Positions 44,644-53,178 of a DNA stretch of 64,000 bases are shown in pieces. The stretch is from NCBI RefSeq assembly GCF_010729105.1, contig NZ_AP022573.1, positions 3,534,001 through 3,598,000 of the forward strand, given 5' to 3'. Made by a program: the position numbers and the translations under genes. Source of the DNA: Mycobacterium saskatchewanense (GTDB taxonomy: Bacteria; Actinomycetota; Actinomycetes; Mycobacteriales; Mycobacteriaceae). Within the stretch, counting starts at the first letter, position 1. Each line of letters opens with the position of its first letter. A model generated the notes under the pieces. The model made no database searches. It was not told the DNA's origin and was given only the letters and a program-made list of their open reading frames with translations.

Positions 44644-46248
44644 ATGTCTGCCGATGCGGGACCTTCCATCGCGCCGGACGCGCGCCGCGATTCACCGGCG
44701 TCACACGGGATGCATCTCGGGCATTACCGCCTGGAATTGCACCGTGGCGTGGGGACTTTCGCGTCCTTCGCGGCCGGTTTCTCGTTCGTGTCCATCCTGA
44801 CCACGGTCGACCAGTTCTTCTTCATCGGCTTTGGCTTCGGCGGGGCGGCGTTCTTCTGGACCTGGCCGGTGGTGTTCATAGGCCAACTGCTGGTCGCGTA
44901 TAACTTCGCCACCCTGGCCGCCCGCTTCCCGATCTCCGGGGCGATTTATCAGTGGTCGAGTCGGCTGGCCGGCCCGACGTTCGGATGGTTCACCGGCTGG
45001 GTCATGGTCGTGGCCGAGATCCTGACCACCGCGGCGGCCGCCATCGCCTTGCAGGCGATCCTTCCCCAGATCTGGACCGGCTTCCAGTTCATGGGCGGCC
45101 CGGATGCGGACAGCTCCCCGACCTCCCCGACGGGAGCCGCCAACGCCGTCGTCCTGGGCATCATCCTGCTGGGAATCACCACCGTGATCAACGCCCTCAG
45201 CGTGCGTCTGATGTCGGCCATCAACACCGCCGGCGTCGTGCTGGAGTTGATCGGCGTGGCGGTCGTGCTGGTCATGCTGTTCACCCACGTCAAGCGGGGA
45301 CTGGGAACTGTCATGCACGCCACGGGCGCGACCACGCCGGCGCACTCCAACCAGGTGTTTGCGTGGGCGGCCTCGGCGCTGATGGCGGCCTACGTCATGG
45401 TCGGATTCGATTCCGCGGGAGAGCTTTCCGAGGAGACGCACGCGCCTCGGCGAACGACGCCGCGCACGATCACCCGCTCGCTGATCGTCTCGGGAGTGCT
45501 CGGCATGCTGTTGCTGCTCGGCGGGATCCTGGCCGCGCCGAGCCTGACTGACGGCACCCTGTCCAGCATCGGCCTGCCGGCCGTGCTGAGTGACGTCTTC
45601 GGCCCGACCGCGGGCAGGATCGTCTTGGCTGACGTGGCCATCGCGGTCTTCGCCTGCACATTGGCGATTCAGACGGCGGGTAGCCGCATGATCTATTCGA
45701 TGGCCCGCGAACGATCCCTCCCTTTCCCGGGATTCTTGTCCAAGGTGTCGAAAACCAATGGGGCTCCGTTCGTTTCGACGTTCGTGGTCGGCATCGGCGC
45801 GGCGATCGTGCTGCTGATAAATATCAAGCAGAGCGCAATCTTCACGGCGCTGGCGAGCCTGTGTATCGGCATGCTGTACCTGGCCTACCTTGGCGTTACG
45901 GTGCCGCTGCTGATCGAACGGATCCGCCACCGCCGCGACGACCTGGTCCTGGATGGGGTGGACGAGCACGGCAATCCGCTGTTCGCCCTCGGCCGGTGGG
46001 GCATCGTCGTCAATGGCCTCGCGGTGGTCTATCAGGTCGTCATGGCCGTCAACCTGCTCTGGCCGCGCTCGGCCGTGTATGACACGACGGGCCACACATG
46101 GTGGCTGAAGTGGAGCGCCGTTCTGTTCATCGGACTCACGCTGGTGGCGGGCTTTCTCATCCATAGGCGCAACGAGCAGCGTGAGGGGGCGAAGCAGGCC
46201 ATGCCTTATCTACCAGAGACCGCGGGCATGGAGGCGGCGACCGCCTGA
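44644..46248 (+). CDS. Amino acid permease (APC superfamily)
   Basis: 534 residues. ATG 44644 is 8 nt after AAAGGAG; the TTG at 44638 is too close to it. About twelve membrane helices. The stretches FPISGAIYQWSSRLAGPTFG and GFDSAGELSEETHAPRRTTP place it in the amino acid/choline transporter branch (Uga4/Bat1-like) of APC, so GABA, polyamine-derived or amino acid substrates are possible. Tandem GlnR-like boxes upstream suggest induction under nitrogen limitation. Convergent with the hydrolase gene. Confidence 0.85.
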   Translation: MSADAGPSIAPDARRDSPASHGMHLGHYRLELHRGVGTFASFAAGFSFVSILTTVDQFFFIGFGFGGAAFFWTWPVVFIGQLLVAYNFATLAARFPISGAIYQWSSRLAGPTFGWFTGWVMVVAEILTTAAAAIALQAILPQIWTGFQFMGGPDADSSPTSPTGAANAVVLGIILLGITTVINALSVRLMSAINTAGVVLELIGVAVVLVMLFTHVKRGLGTVMHATGATTPAHSNQVFAWAASALMAAYVMVGFDSAGELSEETHAPRRTTPRTITRSLIVSGVLGMLLLLGGILAAPSLTDGTLSSIGLPAVLSDVFGPTAGRIVLADVAIAVFACTLAIQTAGSRMIYSMARERSLPFPGFLSKVSKTNGAPFVSTFVVGIGAAIVLLINIKQSAIFTALASLCIGMLYLAYLGVTVPLLIERIRHRRDDLVLDGVDEHGNPLFALGRWGIVVNGLAVVYQVVMAVNLLWPRSAVYDTTGHTWWLKWSAVLFIGLTLVAGFLIHRRNEQREGAKQAMPYLPETAGMEAATA

Positions 46249-46309
46249 TCCGGCCGGGCGCGGTCCCGCCGGAAGCGGCCTGCTCCCCCTTGGCGCTCCC
46301 GCGGGCGTG

Positions 46310-47287
46310 TCAGGGGGTGAGCAGGTCGTGCGCCGCCTGCCGGATGTGCACGGTGACCTTGGGCAAATGCCCTGGCCGCCCGGCGATGTGACCGTAGGCC
46401 GAGGAAATCGGTCGTAGTTCCGCCCGGGGCATCCAGGAGACCTCTTTCTCGTTCTCGGCGAGGGTGAAGTACATGTCGGTGGTGCAGGGCATCACCACGG
46501 CGCGCGCTGTGATGGCGGCCAGGCTGTCCTGAATGGTCAGGCCGGGCTGCCTTGGGTTGGCGGACTGCCAGGTACGCAGCATTGTCAGCAGGTCAGCGGG
46601 GTTCCAGGCGATGTGGTCTTCGGCCCATCGGTCCAATATGTCATCGAGCCCGTGGAACGAGTCCGCGCGCCACAGTTCGTCGCCGTAGTAGGCCGCCGAG
46701 AAGGCCCACGCGGCATAGGCGCGGCCGAAGTCGGCCAGGGCAGACGACGCGTCCGCCGGCCGCCGCAGCGCCCGGATGAGATGGGGAACAAGCCCCTCCA
46801 AGAAGACGAAATTGAGTGGCCAGCATTGCGCGCTCGCGCAGATGGGCAGGAATGCCTCGACGAGGTCCGGGTAGGAGACCGCCCACTGATAGGCCTGCAG
46901 ACCACCCATCGACCACCCGGCGACCAACGCGAGCTTCCGTATGCCTAGGTGCCCGAGCAGGATTCGTTGGACTGCGACGTTGTCGACCACGCGCACCGGC
47001 GGATCCGCGACGGGGTCCCAGGCCCGACCGGTCTCGCTGTCGCGGATGCGGGACAGCCCATTGCCGATCAGGTTCGGGACGACGACGAACCAGCGGTCCG
47101 GGTCGAACGGCAGGCCAGGGCCGATCCACGGGCGGTAGCTGTCGTGCGTCCCGGTGTAGTACGTCGGAAGCAGGATGCAGTTGGCGCCGTCGTCGTGCAG
47201 GCTGCCATGCGTCTCGTAGACGAGCTCGACGTCGGCCGACCGGCCGCCGAGGCCGACCGGAACCCGGGGAATGTTCAGAGTGGGCAC
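46310..47287 (-). CDS. MetX-like alpha/beta hydrolase or acyltransferase
   Basis: 325 residues, GTG start with GAAGG 8 nt upstream. Fold of the homoserine O-acetyltransferase group: LLPTYYTGTHDSYRPWIGPG (oxyanion region), nucleophile serine in AGWSMGGLQAYQWA, acid in the PCTTDMYF stretch, and histidine in SAYGHIAG. Shorter and diverged from true MetX, and far from metY, so methionine synthesis is unlikely; amide, ester or acyl-transfer chemistry is possible. Divergent from the TetR gene, 92 bp apart, and so a likely target of it. Confidence 0.8.
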   Translation of the reverse strand: MPTLNIPRVPVGLGGRSADVELVYETHGSLHDDGANCILLPTYYTGTHDSYRPWIGPGLPFDPDRWFVVVPNLIGNGLSRIRDSETGRAWDPVADPPVRVVDNVAVQRILLGHLGIRKLALVAGWSMGGLQAYQWAVSYPDLVEAFLPICASAQCWPLNFVFLEGLVPHLIRALRRPADASSALADFGRAYAAWAFSAAYYGDELWRADSFHGLDDILDRWAEDHIAWNPADLLTMLRTWQSANPRQPGLTIQDSLAAITARAVVMPCTTDMYFTLAENEKEVSWMPRAELRPISSAYGHIAGRPGHLPKVTVHIRQAAHDLLTP

Positions 47288-47379
47288 GGCGCGGCCTTCG
47301 GATTCTCCGGTCCGCCGCGTTTCGCTGACCGATAGATTGGAGGCGTTCCGGCAACCCCCGTGCCCCTGAGGAGTACCAC

Positions 47380-48114
47380 GTGCGACAGCGCGGCCACGCT
47401 GCCGATGCAGCCATCGGACGACCTCGCGCCGATGGCAGCCGGCCGGCGAGTCCTCGCGAGGAGATCATCAGGGCGGCGACCCGCCTCTTTGCCGAGAAGG
47501 GTTTCGTCAACACCACGATGACGAGCGTGGCCGAAGCCGCTGGGTTGCGTCAGCCGTCGGTTTACTACTACTTCCGGAACAAAGAAGAGTTGCTCTATGC
47601 AACTGCCTCGATCAATCGGTTCTCCGCCACGGTGGTGACGCTTCTTCGCGACTGCGACGCGACGCCGGCGGAGAAGCTGTATCGGCTGTTGTACGAGGAC
47701 ACCAAGCACATCTGTAACCTCGCCCCGCTGGACTACCACCAAGTCGAGAACGTGGCGTATCAGCGGCCGGAGGAGTTCAGCGAATTCTGGACGGACTACC
47801 ACGCGCTGTTCGACGGCATCGTGGAGTTCATCGAGCAGGGCGTGGAGTCGGGGCAGTTCAGCGTCGAGGACCCCAGGATCGCCGGCGCGGCGGCGCTGAG
47901 CCTCAACGAGGGTCTGCAGAAGCTGCACCGCTATCGCCAAGGCTCGGCCGCCGACCGCGGGCTTCCGCTGCCCATTGCTGACCTCGACGACGAGAAGGTG
48001 GCGCACCAGAGCGCGACGACGACGCTCGCATCGCTTTTGGTGGACCGCGGCGCGCTGGCGCAGGTGCGAGCGGCCGCCTCGGCCATCGCCCTGGATGTGG
48101 CGCCCGAAGGGTAA
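47380..48114 (+). CDS. TetR-family transcriptional regulator
   Basis: 244 residues; GTG 47380 has GAGGAG 6 nt upstream. N-terminal helix-turn-helix (residues ~27-75: IIRAATRLFAEKGFVNTTMT, AAGLRQPSVYYYFRNKEELL), then a helical ligand domain. Divergent from the hydrolase and convergent with glnT. Likely a local repressor of the hydrolase and perhaps of the permease/glnT unit; the ligand is unknown. Confidence 0.9.
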   Translation: MRQRGHAADAAIGRPRADGSRPASPREEIIRAATRLFAEKGFVNTTMTSVAEAAGLRQPSVYYYFRNKEELLYATASINRFSATVVTLLRDCDATPAEKLYRLLYEDTKHICNLAPLDYHQVENVAYQRPEEFSEFWTDYHALFDGIVEFIEQGVESGQFSVEDPRIAGAAALSLNEGLQKLHRYRQGSAADRGLPLPIADLDDEKVAHQSATTTLASLLVDRGALAQVRAAASAIALDVAPEG

Positions 48115-48142
48115 CCCCGGCTCGACTGAAGGACGGTCGCGG

Positions 48143-49534
48143 TCAGAAGAACTCGAGGTAGCGCTCAAGTTCCCAATCGCTCACATGGGCGTTGTAAGCA
48201 TCCCACTCGGCACGCTTCACCTCGAGGAACGCCTTGTGCATCGCGGGCCCGAAGACGTCCAGTGCCAAGGGGTCGGCCTCGAATCCGTCCAGGGCCGAGC
48301 CGAGGCTGTCGGGCAGCGGCGAGATGCCGCGTGCAGCGAGTACCTCGTCACCGAGGAGATACGCGTTGTCGAGGTTCGGTGCGCCCGGGTCGGCTGCCCC
48401 CTGAATGCCCTCCAGGCCCGCGGCGAGCATCAGCGCCGCCGCCAGGTAAGTGTTGTTCGACGAGTCCGCGGCACGGCATTCCACGCGTCCGCCGGCGAGC
48501 GGGATCCTCAGCATGTTGGTGCGGTTGTTCCCGCCGTAACAGGCCAGGATCGGCGCCCAGGTGAAGCCGGAGTTCGACGAGCGTCGCTGCAGGCGTTTGT
48601 AGCTGTTGACCGTGGGCGCGACGACGGCGCAAATCGCCGGGGCGTGCTTGAGAACACCGGCGATGAACCGGTAGCCGAGCTCACTGAGGCCGAGGCCCTT
48701 GGGGTCGTCATCGCTGGCGAAGAGATTTCGGCCGCCGGCGTCCGCGAGCGACATGTTCATGTGCCCGGCGCTGCCGGTCTGCGAGGGGATCGGCTTGGGC
48801 ATGAAGGTGGCGATCACGTCGTACTTGTGCGCGAGTTCGGTCACCATGAGCCGGAAATAGGTGATGCGGTCGGCGGTGGTGACCGCATCGGCATAACCGA
48901 AGTCGGTCTCGAACTGGCCGTTGCCGTCCTCGTGATCGAAGGAGTAGACGCCGAATCCTGCCTCATCCATCGCCCGGACGATCTCATCGATGATCCCGAA
49001 ATTCCTTAACAGCGAACGGGTGTCGTAGCAGGGCTTGTCGAGGTTGTCGGCGATCGACAAGGGCAGCAGTTCACCGCGCTCGCCGCGGCGCAACAAGAAG
49101 AACTCGGTCTCGACACCCAGGTTGAAGGTGTAACCGAGCTCCGCGCCCCTCGCGGTCATGCGCTGAAGGATCCCGCGGCTGCACGCCTCGAACACATCGC
49201 CCTTGTAGTGCAGGGTGCTGGGGAACCATGCCAGCTCGGGACGGGTCGGCAGGATGAAGTAGCGCGTCAGGTCCGGGATAGCGGCGACCTCCTCGTCGTC
49301 GACCGCCTGCGGGACACCGTCGAGCGCGGCCCCGGTGAACAGCTCGCTGCCGTCGGCCGCGTCGTGAAGGTGGTGCACCGGCACCACCTTCGACTTCGAT
49401 TTGCCGTGTACGTCGACATAGCTGATGACCGCGTATCGCACCCCCCGGCTGTGTAGCTCCGGAATCAGCACGGCGGCATCAACTTCCCGATGGGCTCTGT
49501 CGGCGTTTTCGGCGACGAGATCTATGGCGGTCAC
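48143..49534 (-). CDS. glnT: Type III glutamine synthetase-like ligase GlnT
   Basis: 463 residues from GTG 49534 (AAGGAG 4 nt upstream). Glutamine synthetase fold: N-terminal beta-grasp with VDVHGKSKSKVVPVHH, GAALDGVPQ, metal site GVETEFFLL, FDHEDGNGQFE, GSAGHMNMSL and NNRTNMLRIP. The KSKSKVVP and FTGAALDG features point to the GlnT clade, which also holds gamma-glutamylmethylamide synthetases, rather than GlnA1. It may therefore ligate glutamate to ammonia or to a small amine. No adenylylation site (NLYDLP) is visible. Two GlnR-type boxes lie upstream. Confidence 0.87.
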   Translation of the reverse strand: MTAIDLVAENADRAHREVDAAVLIPELHSRGVRYAVISYVDVHGKSKSKVVPVHHLHDAADGSELFTGAALDGVPQAVDDEEVAAIPDLTRYFILPTRPELAWFPSTLHYKGDVFEACSRGILQRMTARGAELGYTFNLGVETEFFLLRRGERGELLPLSIADNLDKPCYDTRSLLRNFGIIDEIVRAMDEAGFGVYSFDHEDGNGQFETDFGYADAVTTADRITYFRLMVTELAHKYDVIATFMPKPIPSQTGSAGHMNMSLADAGGRNLFASDDDPKGLGLSELGYRFIAGVLKHAPAICAVVAPTVNSYKRLQRRSSNSGFTWAPILACYGGNNRTNMLRIPLAGGRVECRAADSSNNTYLAAALMLAAGLEGIQGAADPGAPNLDNAYLLGDEVLAARGISPLPDSLGSALDGFEADPLALDVFGPAMHKAFLEVKRAEWDAYNAHVSDWELERYLEFF

Positions 49535-49568
49535 GATGCTCCTTGGGCGGCGGGGGCTGGCGTATTTC

Positions 49569-49636
49569 AATACGACATAGAAACTCTGCCGTAGACCTGT
49601 TTCGGGGTGGGTTAGAGCGGGTTAACGCCGCGTAAC
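49569..49636. promoter_or_regulatory. Two GlnR-type boxes upstream of glnT
   Basis: Box A (plus strand, 49569-49584): AATAC-GACATA-GAAAC, AC at 49572 and 49583. Box B (minus strand, 49636-49621): GTTAC-GCGGCG-TTAAC. Each has the AC-n9-AC spacing of GlnR half-sites. Box A and its surroundings (49567-49586) share about 16 of 20 positions with 44540-44559 upstream of the permease. The 285-bp gap 49535-49819 has no gene. Confidence 0.6.
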
Positions 49637-49819
49637 GCGGCACGGACGGCAAATGGGGATGGCTCCTCACCCGAGGAGCTCGGGCTGGAGAAGACACCAT
49701 CTGGTATCGCTGGCGCCCGCGTTGAAATCCCGCAGCCAAACAACGAAGCGGCGGTTAGATGCGCTCCTGAACCCGATCCGCGAGAGCGGCAGTTAGGCCC
49801 CGGCGGCCGCATTGACGGG

Positions 49820-50149
49820 CTAGGACCGCACCCATTGCAGAACATCCGGCGTGACCGAGTCGGTGATGTCGTCGAATTCGGGGTGCTTCTTGAGCACCGT
49901 GCCGATCATCGAGCACACAGGAACGATGCGCTTACCCTCGTCGCGCGCCTCGTTGAGCGCCTCCTCGACCAGGATGGTCGCCAGGCCGCGTCCGCCGTAC
50001 GCCGGATCGATTTCGGTGTGGAAGAAGACGCGCTGGTTGTCGCGGTCGGCGAACTCGGCGAGTCCCACCTGCTTGCCTTCCACGGCAATGGTGTACCGGC
50101 CCTCCTCGAGGGTGACGGTCGTCTCTGCGCCGGTTTTATCGGTGGCCAT
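49820..50149 (-). CDS. Small GNAT-like N-acetyltransferase (NATD1 type)
   Basis: 109 residues from ATG 50149 with GAGGAAG upstream. Single-domain Acetyltransf_CG fold: YTIAVEGKQVGLAEF, FFHTEIDPAYGGRGLATILV (acetyl-CoA loop), and PVCSMIGTVLKKHPEF. Substrate unknown. Its start overlaps the pirin 3' end by 14 bp. A truncated relative lies at 44225. Confidence 0.88.
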   Translation of the reverse strand: MATDKTGAETTVTLEEGRYTIAVEGKQVGLAEFADRDNQRVFFHTEIDPAYGGRGLATILVEEALNEARDEGKRIVPVCSMIGTVLKKHPEFDDITDSVTPDVLQWVRS

Positions 50150-51119
50150 CTGCGGCTTCCTCTCTTTGTGATGTCGGTCGGGGCCGCAGCCGAGTGGTCG
50201 GCAGCGGCGGGGCGGGCAGCCGGGTGAGCGAACCCCCGTAGCCGTGGACGGTGCCGAAGCGGTCATCGCCGTCCTCCCACGATTGGCGGTAGCCGACGAT
50301 GTCGTCGTGGCTTCGTCCCACGAAGTTCCACCACATCACCAGCTCTTCGGTGAAAGGCGCGCCGCCGAGCAGCAGCACCCGCCCGGGCGCATCCCCCGCG
50401 TTGCGTAGATGCAGCGAGGAACGCCCGGGTCTTTGGTAGGCCAGGTCGGCGACCGCCAGAGCGGACTCGCCGACGTGGACAGGGCCGGAGTCGCACAGCA
50501 CGCCGTGTTCGAACGCCGGGTCGACTTCGATGTCCAGCTCCGCCCCGGGGCCGAGGTCGAGCTGCGCGCCCATCAATGGCGTGAACGTGGCGACGGGCGA
50601 ACGGCTGCCGGCGAGCTCGCCGAGAAAGACACGCGCCGTTGCGTCCGGAAGCGGCGTCGTCGGGGGCGCATAGTGCGCGAAGGCGCGGCCTGTATCGCGG
50701 TCGGAATCGGGCAACGCGATCCATAACTGCACGCCGTGCAACATCGCTGGCGATGCGGAGGACACCTCGGAGTGGGAGATTCCGGCACCCGCGGTCATGA
50801 GGTTCAGCTCGCCGGGGCGTATCGCGGCCCGCACGCCGGCGCTGTCGTTGTGCTCCACCTCCCCACCAAACAACCAACTCGCCGTTTGTAATCCGGTATG
50901 GGGATGGGGCGGGACGTCCATGCGCGACGTCGCCGGCCCATAGTGGTCGATGAAACACCACGCGCCGATCAACGAACGCTGCCGCTGCGGAAGCGTCCGC
51001 CGCACCCGCATGGCTCGGGGCCCACCCAACGGCACCTCGCGCGGATGCAGCACCTCGGTGGCCACCATCGGAGATCGATGGCAGGCGATTTCGACCGGCG
51101 CGGCGTCCAGGTTGCTCAT
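50136..51119 (-). CDS. Pirin-family bicupin protein
   Basis: 327 residues. N-terminal cupin with the metal motif PPHPHTGLQT and GAGISHSE (three His and one Glu). C-terminal pirin domain (VFLGELAGSRSPVATFTPL; LLLGGAPFTEELVMWWNFVG). Members are quercetin-type dioxygenases or redox-sensing cofactors; which applies is unclear. Same strand as the GNAT gene, overlapping it. Confidence 0.9.
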   Translation of the reverse strand: MSNLDAAPVEIACHRSPMVATEVLHPREVPLGGPRAMRVRRTLPQRQRSLIGAWCFIDHYGPATSRMDVPPHPHTGLQTASWLFGGEVEHNDSAGVRAAIRPGELNLMTAGAGISHSEVSSASPAMLHGVQLWIALPDSDRDTGRAFAHYAPPTTPLPDATARVFLGELAGSRSPVATFTPLMGAQLDLGPGAELDIEVDPAFEHGVLCDSGPVHVGESALAVADLAYQRPGRSSLHLRNAGDAPGRVLLLGGAPFTEELVMWWNFVGRSHDDIVGYRQSWEDGDDRFGTVHGYGGSLTRLPAPPLPTTRLRPRPTSQREEAADGHR

Positions 51120-51170
51120 CGTCCACCCTTCGTCAGGGGCGTGCCGGTTCCTTGACCGTACCCGGGCTCG

Positions 51171-52553
51171 TTACTTGCGCGGGGGCTGCAGCACCTTCAT
51201 CGCGAGCCGCATGACCGGTTCGGGAACTCGGTCCTTGGCCGACAGCGCGGCGTCGGCGGCGCGGGACCGCAGCGGCGTTCCTCGACCGAACATCCTGTTG
51301 AAGGGTCCCCCGGACGGCTCGAGCACCACGTGCAACGGTGGGGTGTCCACGGCGGCCCCGAGCGCGTTGGCGATGACCATCCGCTGAATCTCGCTGGTGC
51401 CCTCGAAGATCGTGTACAACTTGGCGTCTCGGTACCACTTCTCGACCGGGTGATCGGTGATGTAACCCCAGCCGCCCATCGTCTGGATGGCCCGCTCGGT
51501 CGCCCTGACGGCCACTTCGCTCGCGGCCATCTTCGACATCGAGCCTTCGCCACGCTCGAAGGGCACATTATTGGCCGCCATCCACGAGGCACGCCAGGTG
51601 AGCAGCCGCGCCGCATCGATCTGCGTGGCCAGCTCCGCCAACGGGAAGGCGATGCCCTGGTTGTTGATGATCGGCCCGCCGAACGCCTCCCGCTCGGTCG
51701 CATACGCCGTCGCGTACTCGAGCGCGGCGCGGGCGATGCCGATCGCCTGCGCGGCCACCATCGGGCGGGTCTGCTCGAAGGTGCCCAGTGTCGCGGAGCC
51801 GGAACGCTTCCCGCCCGCGACCACTTCACGCGCCTTAGCGAGCTTGTGTTCGAGCTTCTCCTGTCCGCCAAGAAGATTCGCCCCCGGAACCCGCACGCCC
51901 TCGAACAGCAGCTCGGCGGTATGTGACGCCCGGCAACCAAGCTTGTCGAGTTTTCGCACGAGCTTCAGCCCGGGCGTCCCGCCCGGGACGACGAATAGCG
52001 CCTGACCGCGATGCCCGAGTTCCTCATCGACCACCGCGTTGACGACGTGCACGTTGGCGATCCCGCCATTGCCGATCCACATCTTGTGACCGTCGATGAT
52101 CCAGTCGTCACCGTCGCGACGGGCGTGCGTGTGCAAATTGCGCACGTCGCTGCCGCCCTCGGGTTCCGAGATCGCCAGCGCCGCGAGCTTGAGATTCCCC
52201 GGAGTGCCGAAACATTCGGGCGCCCACTGCAGCATCTGCTCGGGCGACGCCGCCTGACCGATGGCGGACAGGGCCAGCGCCGGCATGACGATGGCCAGCC
52301 CGATCCCGGCGCAACCCCAGAACAGTTCCTCCATGAACATCGGCAGCGAGACCCCGGTCGGGTCACCGATCAAGTCCCGGTAGAAGAGCGGGCTGTAGAA
52401 GCCGCGCTGCGCCGCCTCCTCGAGTACGGGCCAGGGGAATTCCTGTCGCTGGTCGTACTCGAGGGCGACGGGGCGTATCACGGATTCGGCGAACTCGTGC
52501 GTGCGGCGGGCCAGGTCGTGTTGCGCCACCGTCGGGGTCAGGTCGAACGTCAT
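51171..52553 (-). CDS. Acyl-CoA dehydrogenase
   Basis: 460 residues from ATG 52553 (GAAGG upstream); longer in-frame starts read into Arg/Ala-rich text. FAD-dependent: AISEPEGGSDVRNLHTHA, KMWIGNGGIANV, QAIGIARAALEYA, and the C-terminal YTIFEGTSEIQRM, where the catalytic Glu is expected. Last ~60 residues are a variable tail. Substrate unknown; no partner beta-oxidation gene nearby. Confidence 0.92.
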   Translation of the reverse strand: MTFDLTPTVAQHDLARRTHEFAESVIRPVALEYDQRQEFPWPVLEEAAQRGFYSPLFYRDLIGDPTGVSLPMFMEELFWGCAGIGLAIVMPALALSAIGQAASPEQMLQWAPECFGTPGNLKLAALAISEPEGGSDVRNLHTHARRDGDDWIIDGHKMWIGNGGIANVHVVNAVVDEELGHRGQALFVVPGGTPGLKLVRKLDKLGCRASHTAELLFEGVRVPGANLLGGQEKLEHKLAKAREVVAGGKRSGSATLGTFEQTRPMVAAQAIGIARAALEYATAYATEREAFGGPIINNQGIAFPLAELATQIDAARLLTWRASWMAANNVPFERGEGSMSKMAASEVAVRATERAIQTMGGWGYITDHPVEKWYRDAKLYTIFEGTSEIQRMVIANALGAAVDTPPLHVVLEPSGGPFNRMFGRGTPLRSRAADAALSAKDRVPEPVMRLAMKVLQPPRK

Positions 52554-52618
52554 CGGCGCGCCTTCGGGTCGACACAGTGCTTGCCGAGCCCGACTACCCC
52601 GTCGGCGTAGCCAGCAAA

Positions 52619-53035
52619 CTAGGCCGCGGAGCGGGGCCCGACCTGCGCGGCCGGAAGGTGCAACACCACGGCGGGCGCGGGCAGGGCGTCGTGTTCGTGC
52701 CGCGCCAGCAGGGCCGCGTTCTCGGGCAGCTGCCGGGAGTTGATCTCGCCGGTTGCGATCCGTCGCAGGATTTCGTGGGCTTGAGCGAGCTGCTCCCGCT
52801 TGCGGTACTGCCCGCCGGGCAGCTTGACGCCTGCCCAGACGCCGTACTCCTCGCGGTGGGCGATGGCGTGCTCGGCGCAGCGACGCTGTTGGGCCAGCGG
52901 GCAGCGGCGCAGGCACTGGATGCGAGCCTCGGTGGCCGAACGCTCGTAAGCGCGGGCCTTGGCCGCACCGTCGGCGTCGTCATCGTCGGGGTAGCCGAAC
53001 CAAAGTTCCGGGTTGGTCGCGCAGGGATGTCCCAT
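52619..53035 (-). CDS. whiB5: WhiB5 iron-sulphur transcription factor
   Basis: 138 residues (139 in M. tuberculosis). Four cysteines: C5 (GHPCATNPELWFG) and the trio in QCLRRCPLAQQRRC, spaced x3 and x7 rather than the usual x2 and x5. The WhiB turn is GVWAGVKLPGG, followed by a basic stretch. Start ATG 53035; an upstream extension is Ile/Arg-rich and unlikely. In M. tuberculosis WhiB5 affects virulence and type VII genes. Divergent from the XRE gene. Confidence 0.95.
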   Translation of the reverse strand: MGHPCATNPELWFGYPDDDDADGAAKARAYERSATEARIQCLRRCPLAQQRRCAEHAIAHREEYGVWAGVKLPGGQYRKREQLAQAHEILRRIATGEINSRQLPENAALLARHEHDALPAPAVVLHLPAAQVGPRSAA

Positions 53036-53178
53036 GTCGGTCTCCTCGTCAGGCGTAGAACGTAGGCAAAAGCGTATACAGATACGAGTAGCGATCGCAA
53101 GAGAAACGAGACGAAAACGTATAAACAACTAATGGCTTGTCGAGCTGTGTAATATCCGGCCTATGGCCGGAGCGTGCG
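53036..53178. promoter_or_regulatory. AT-rich divergent promoter between whiB5 and the XRE gene
   Basis: 143 bp, clearly AT-richer than its surroundings. Holds two CGTATA elements (53073 and 53118 regions), GCGATCGC at 53091-53098, and TAATAT at 53150-53155, a good -10 for the XRE gene with a ~20-nt leader. Confidence 0.5.

Noticed and set aside
42903..52560. Integrated phage or genomic island with att sites at tRNA-Leu
   Set aside because: I found no integrase and no repeat of the tRNA 3' end downstream, so site-specific integration is not supported.
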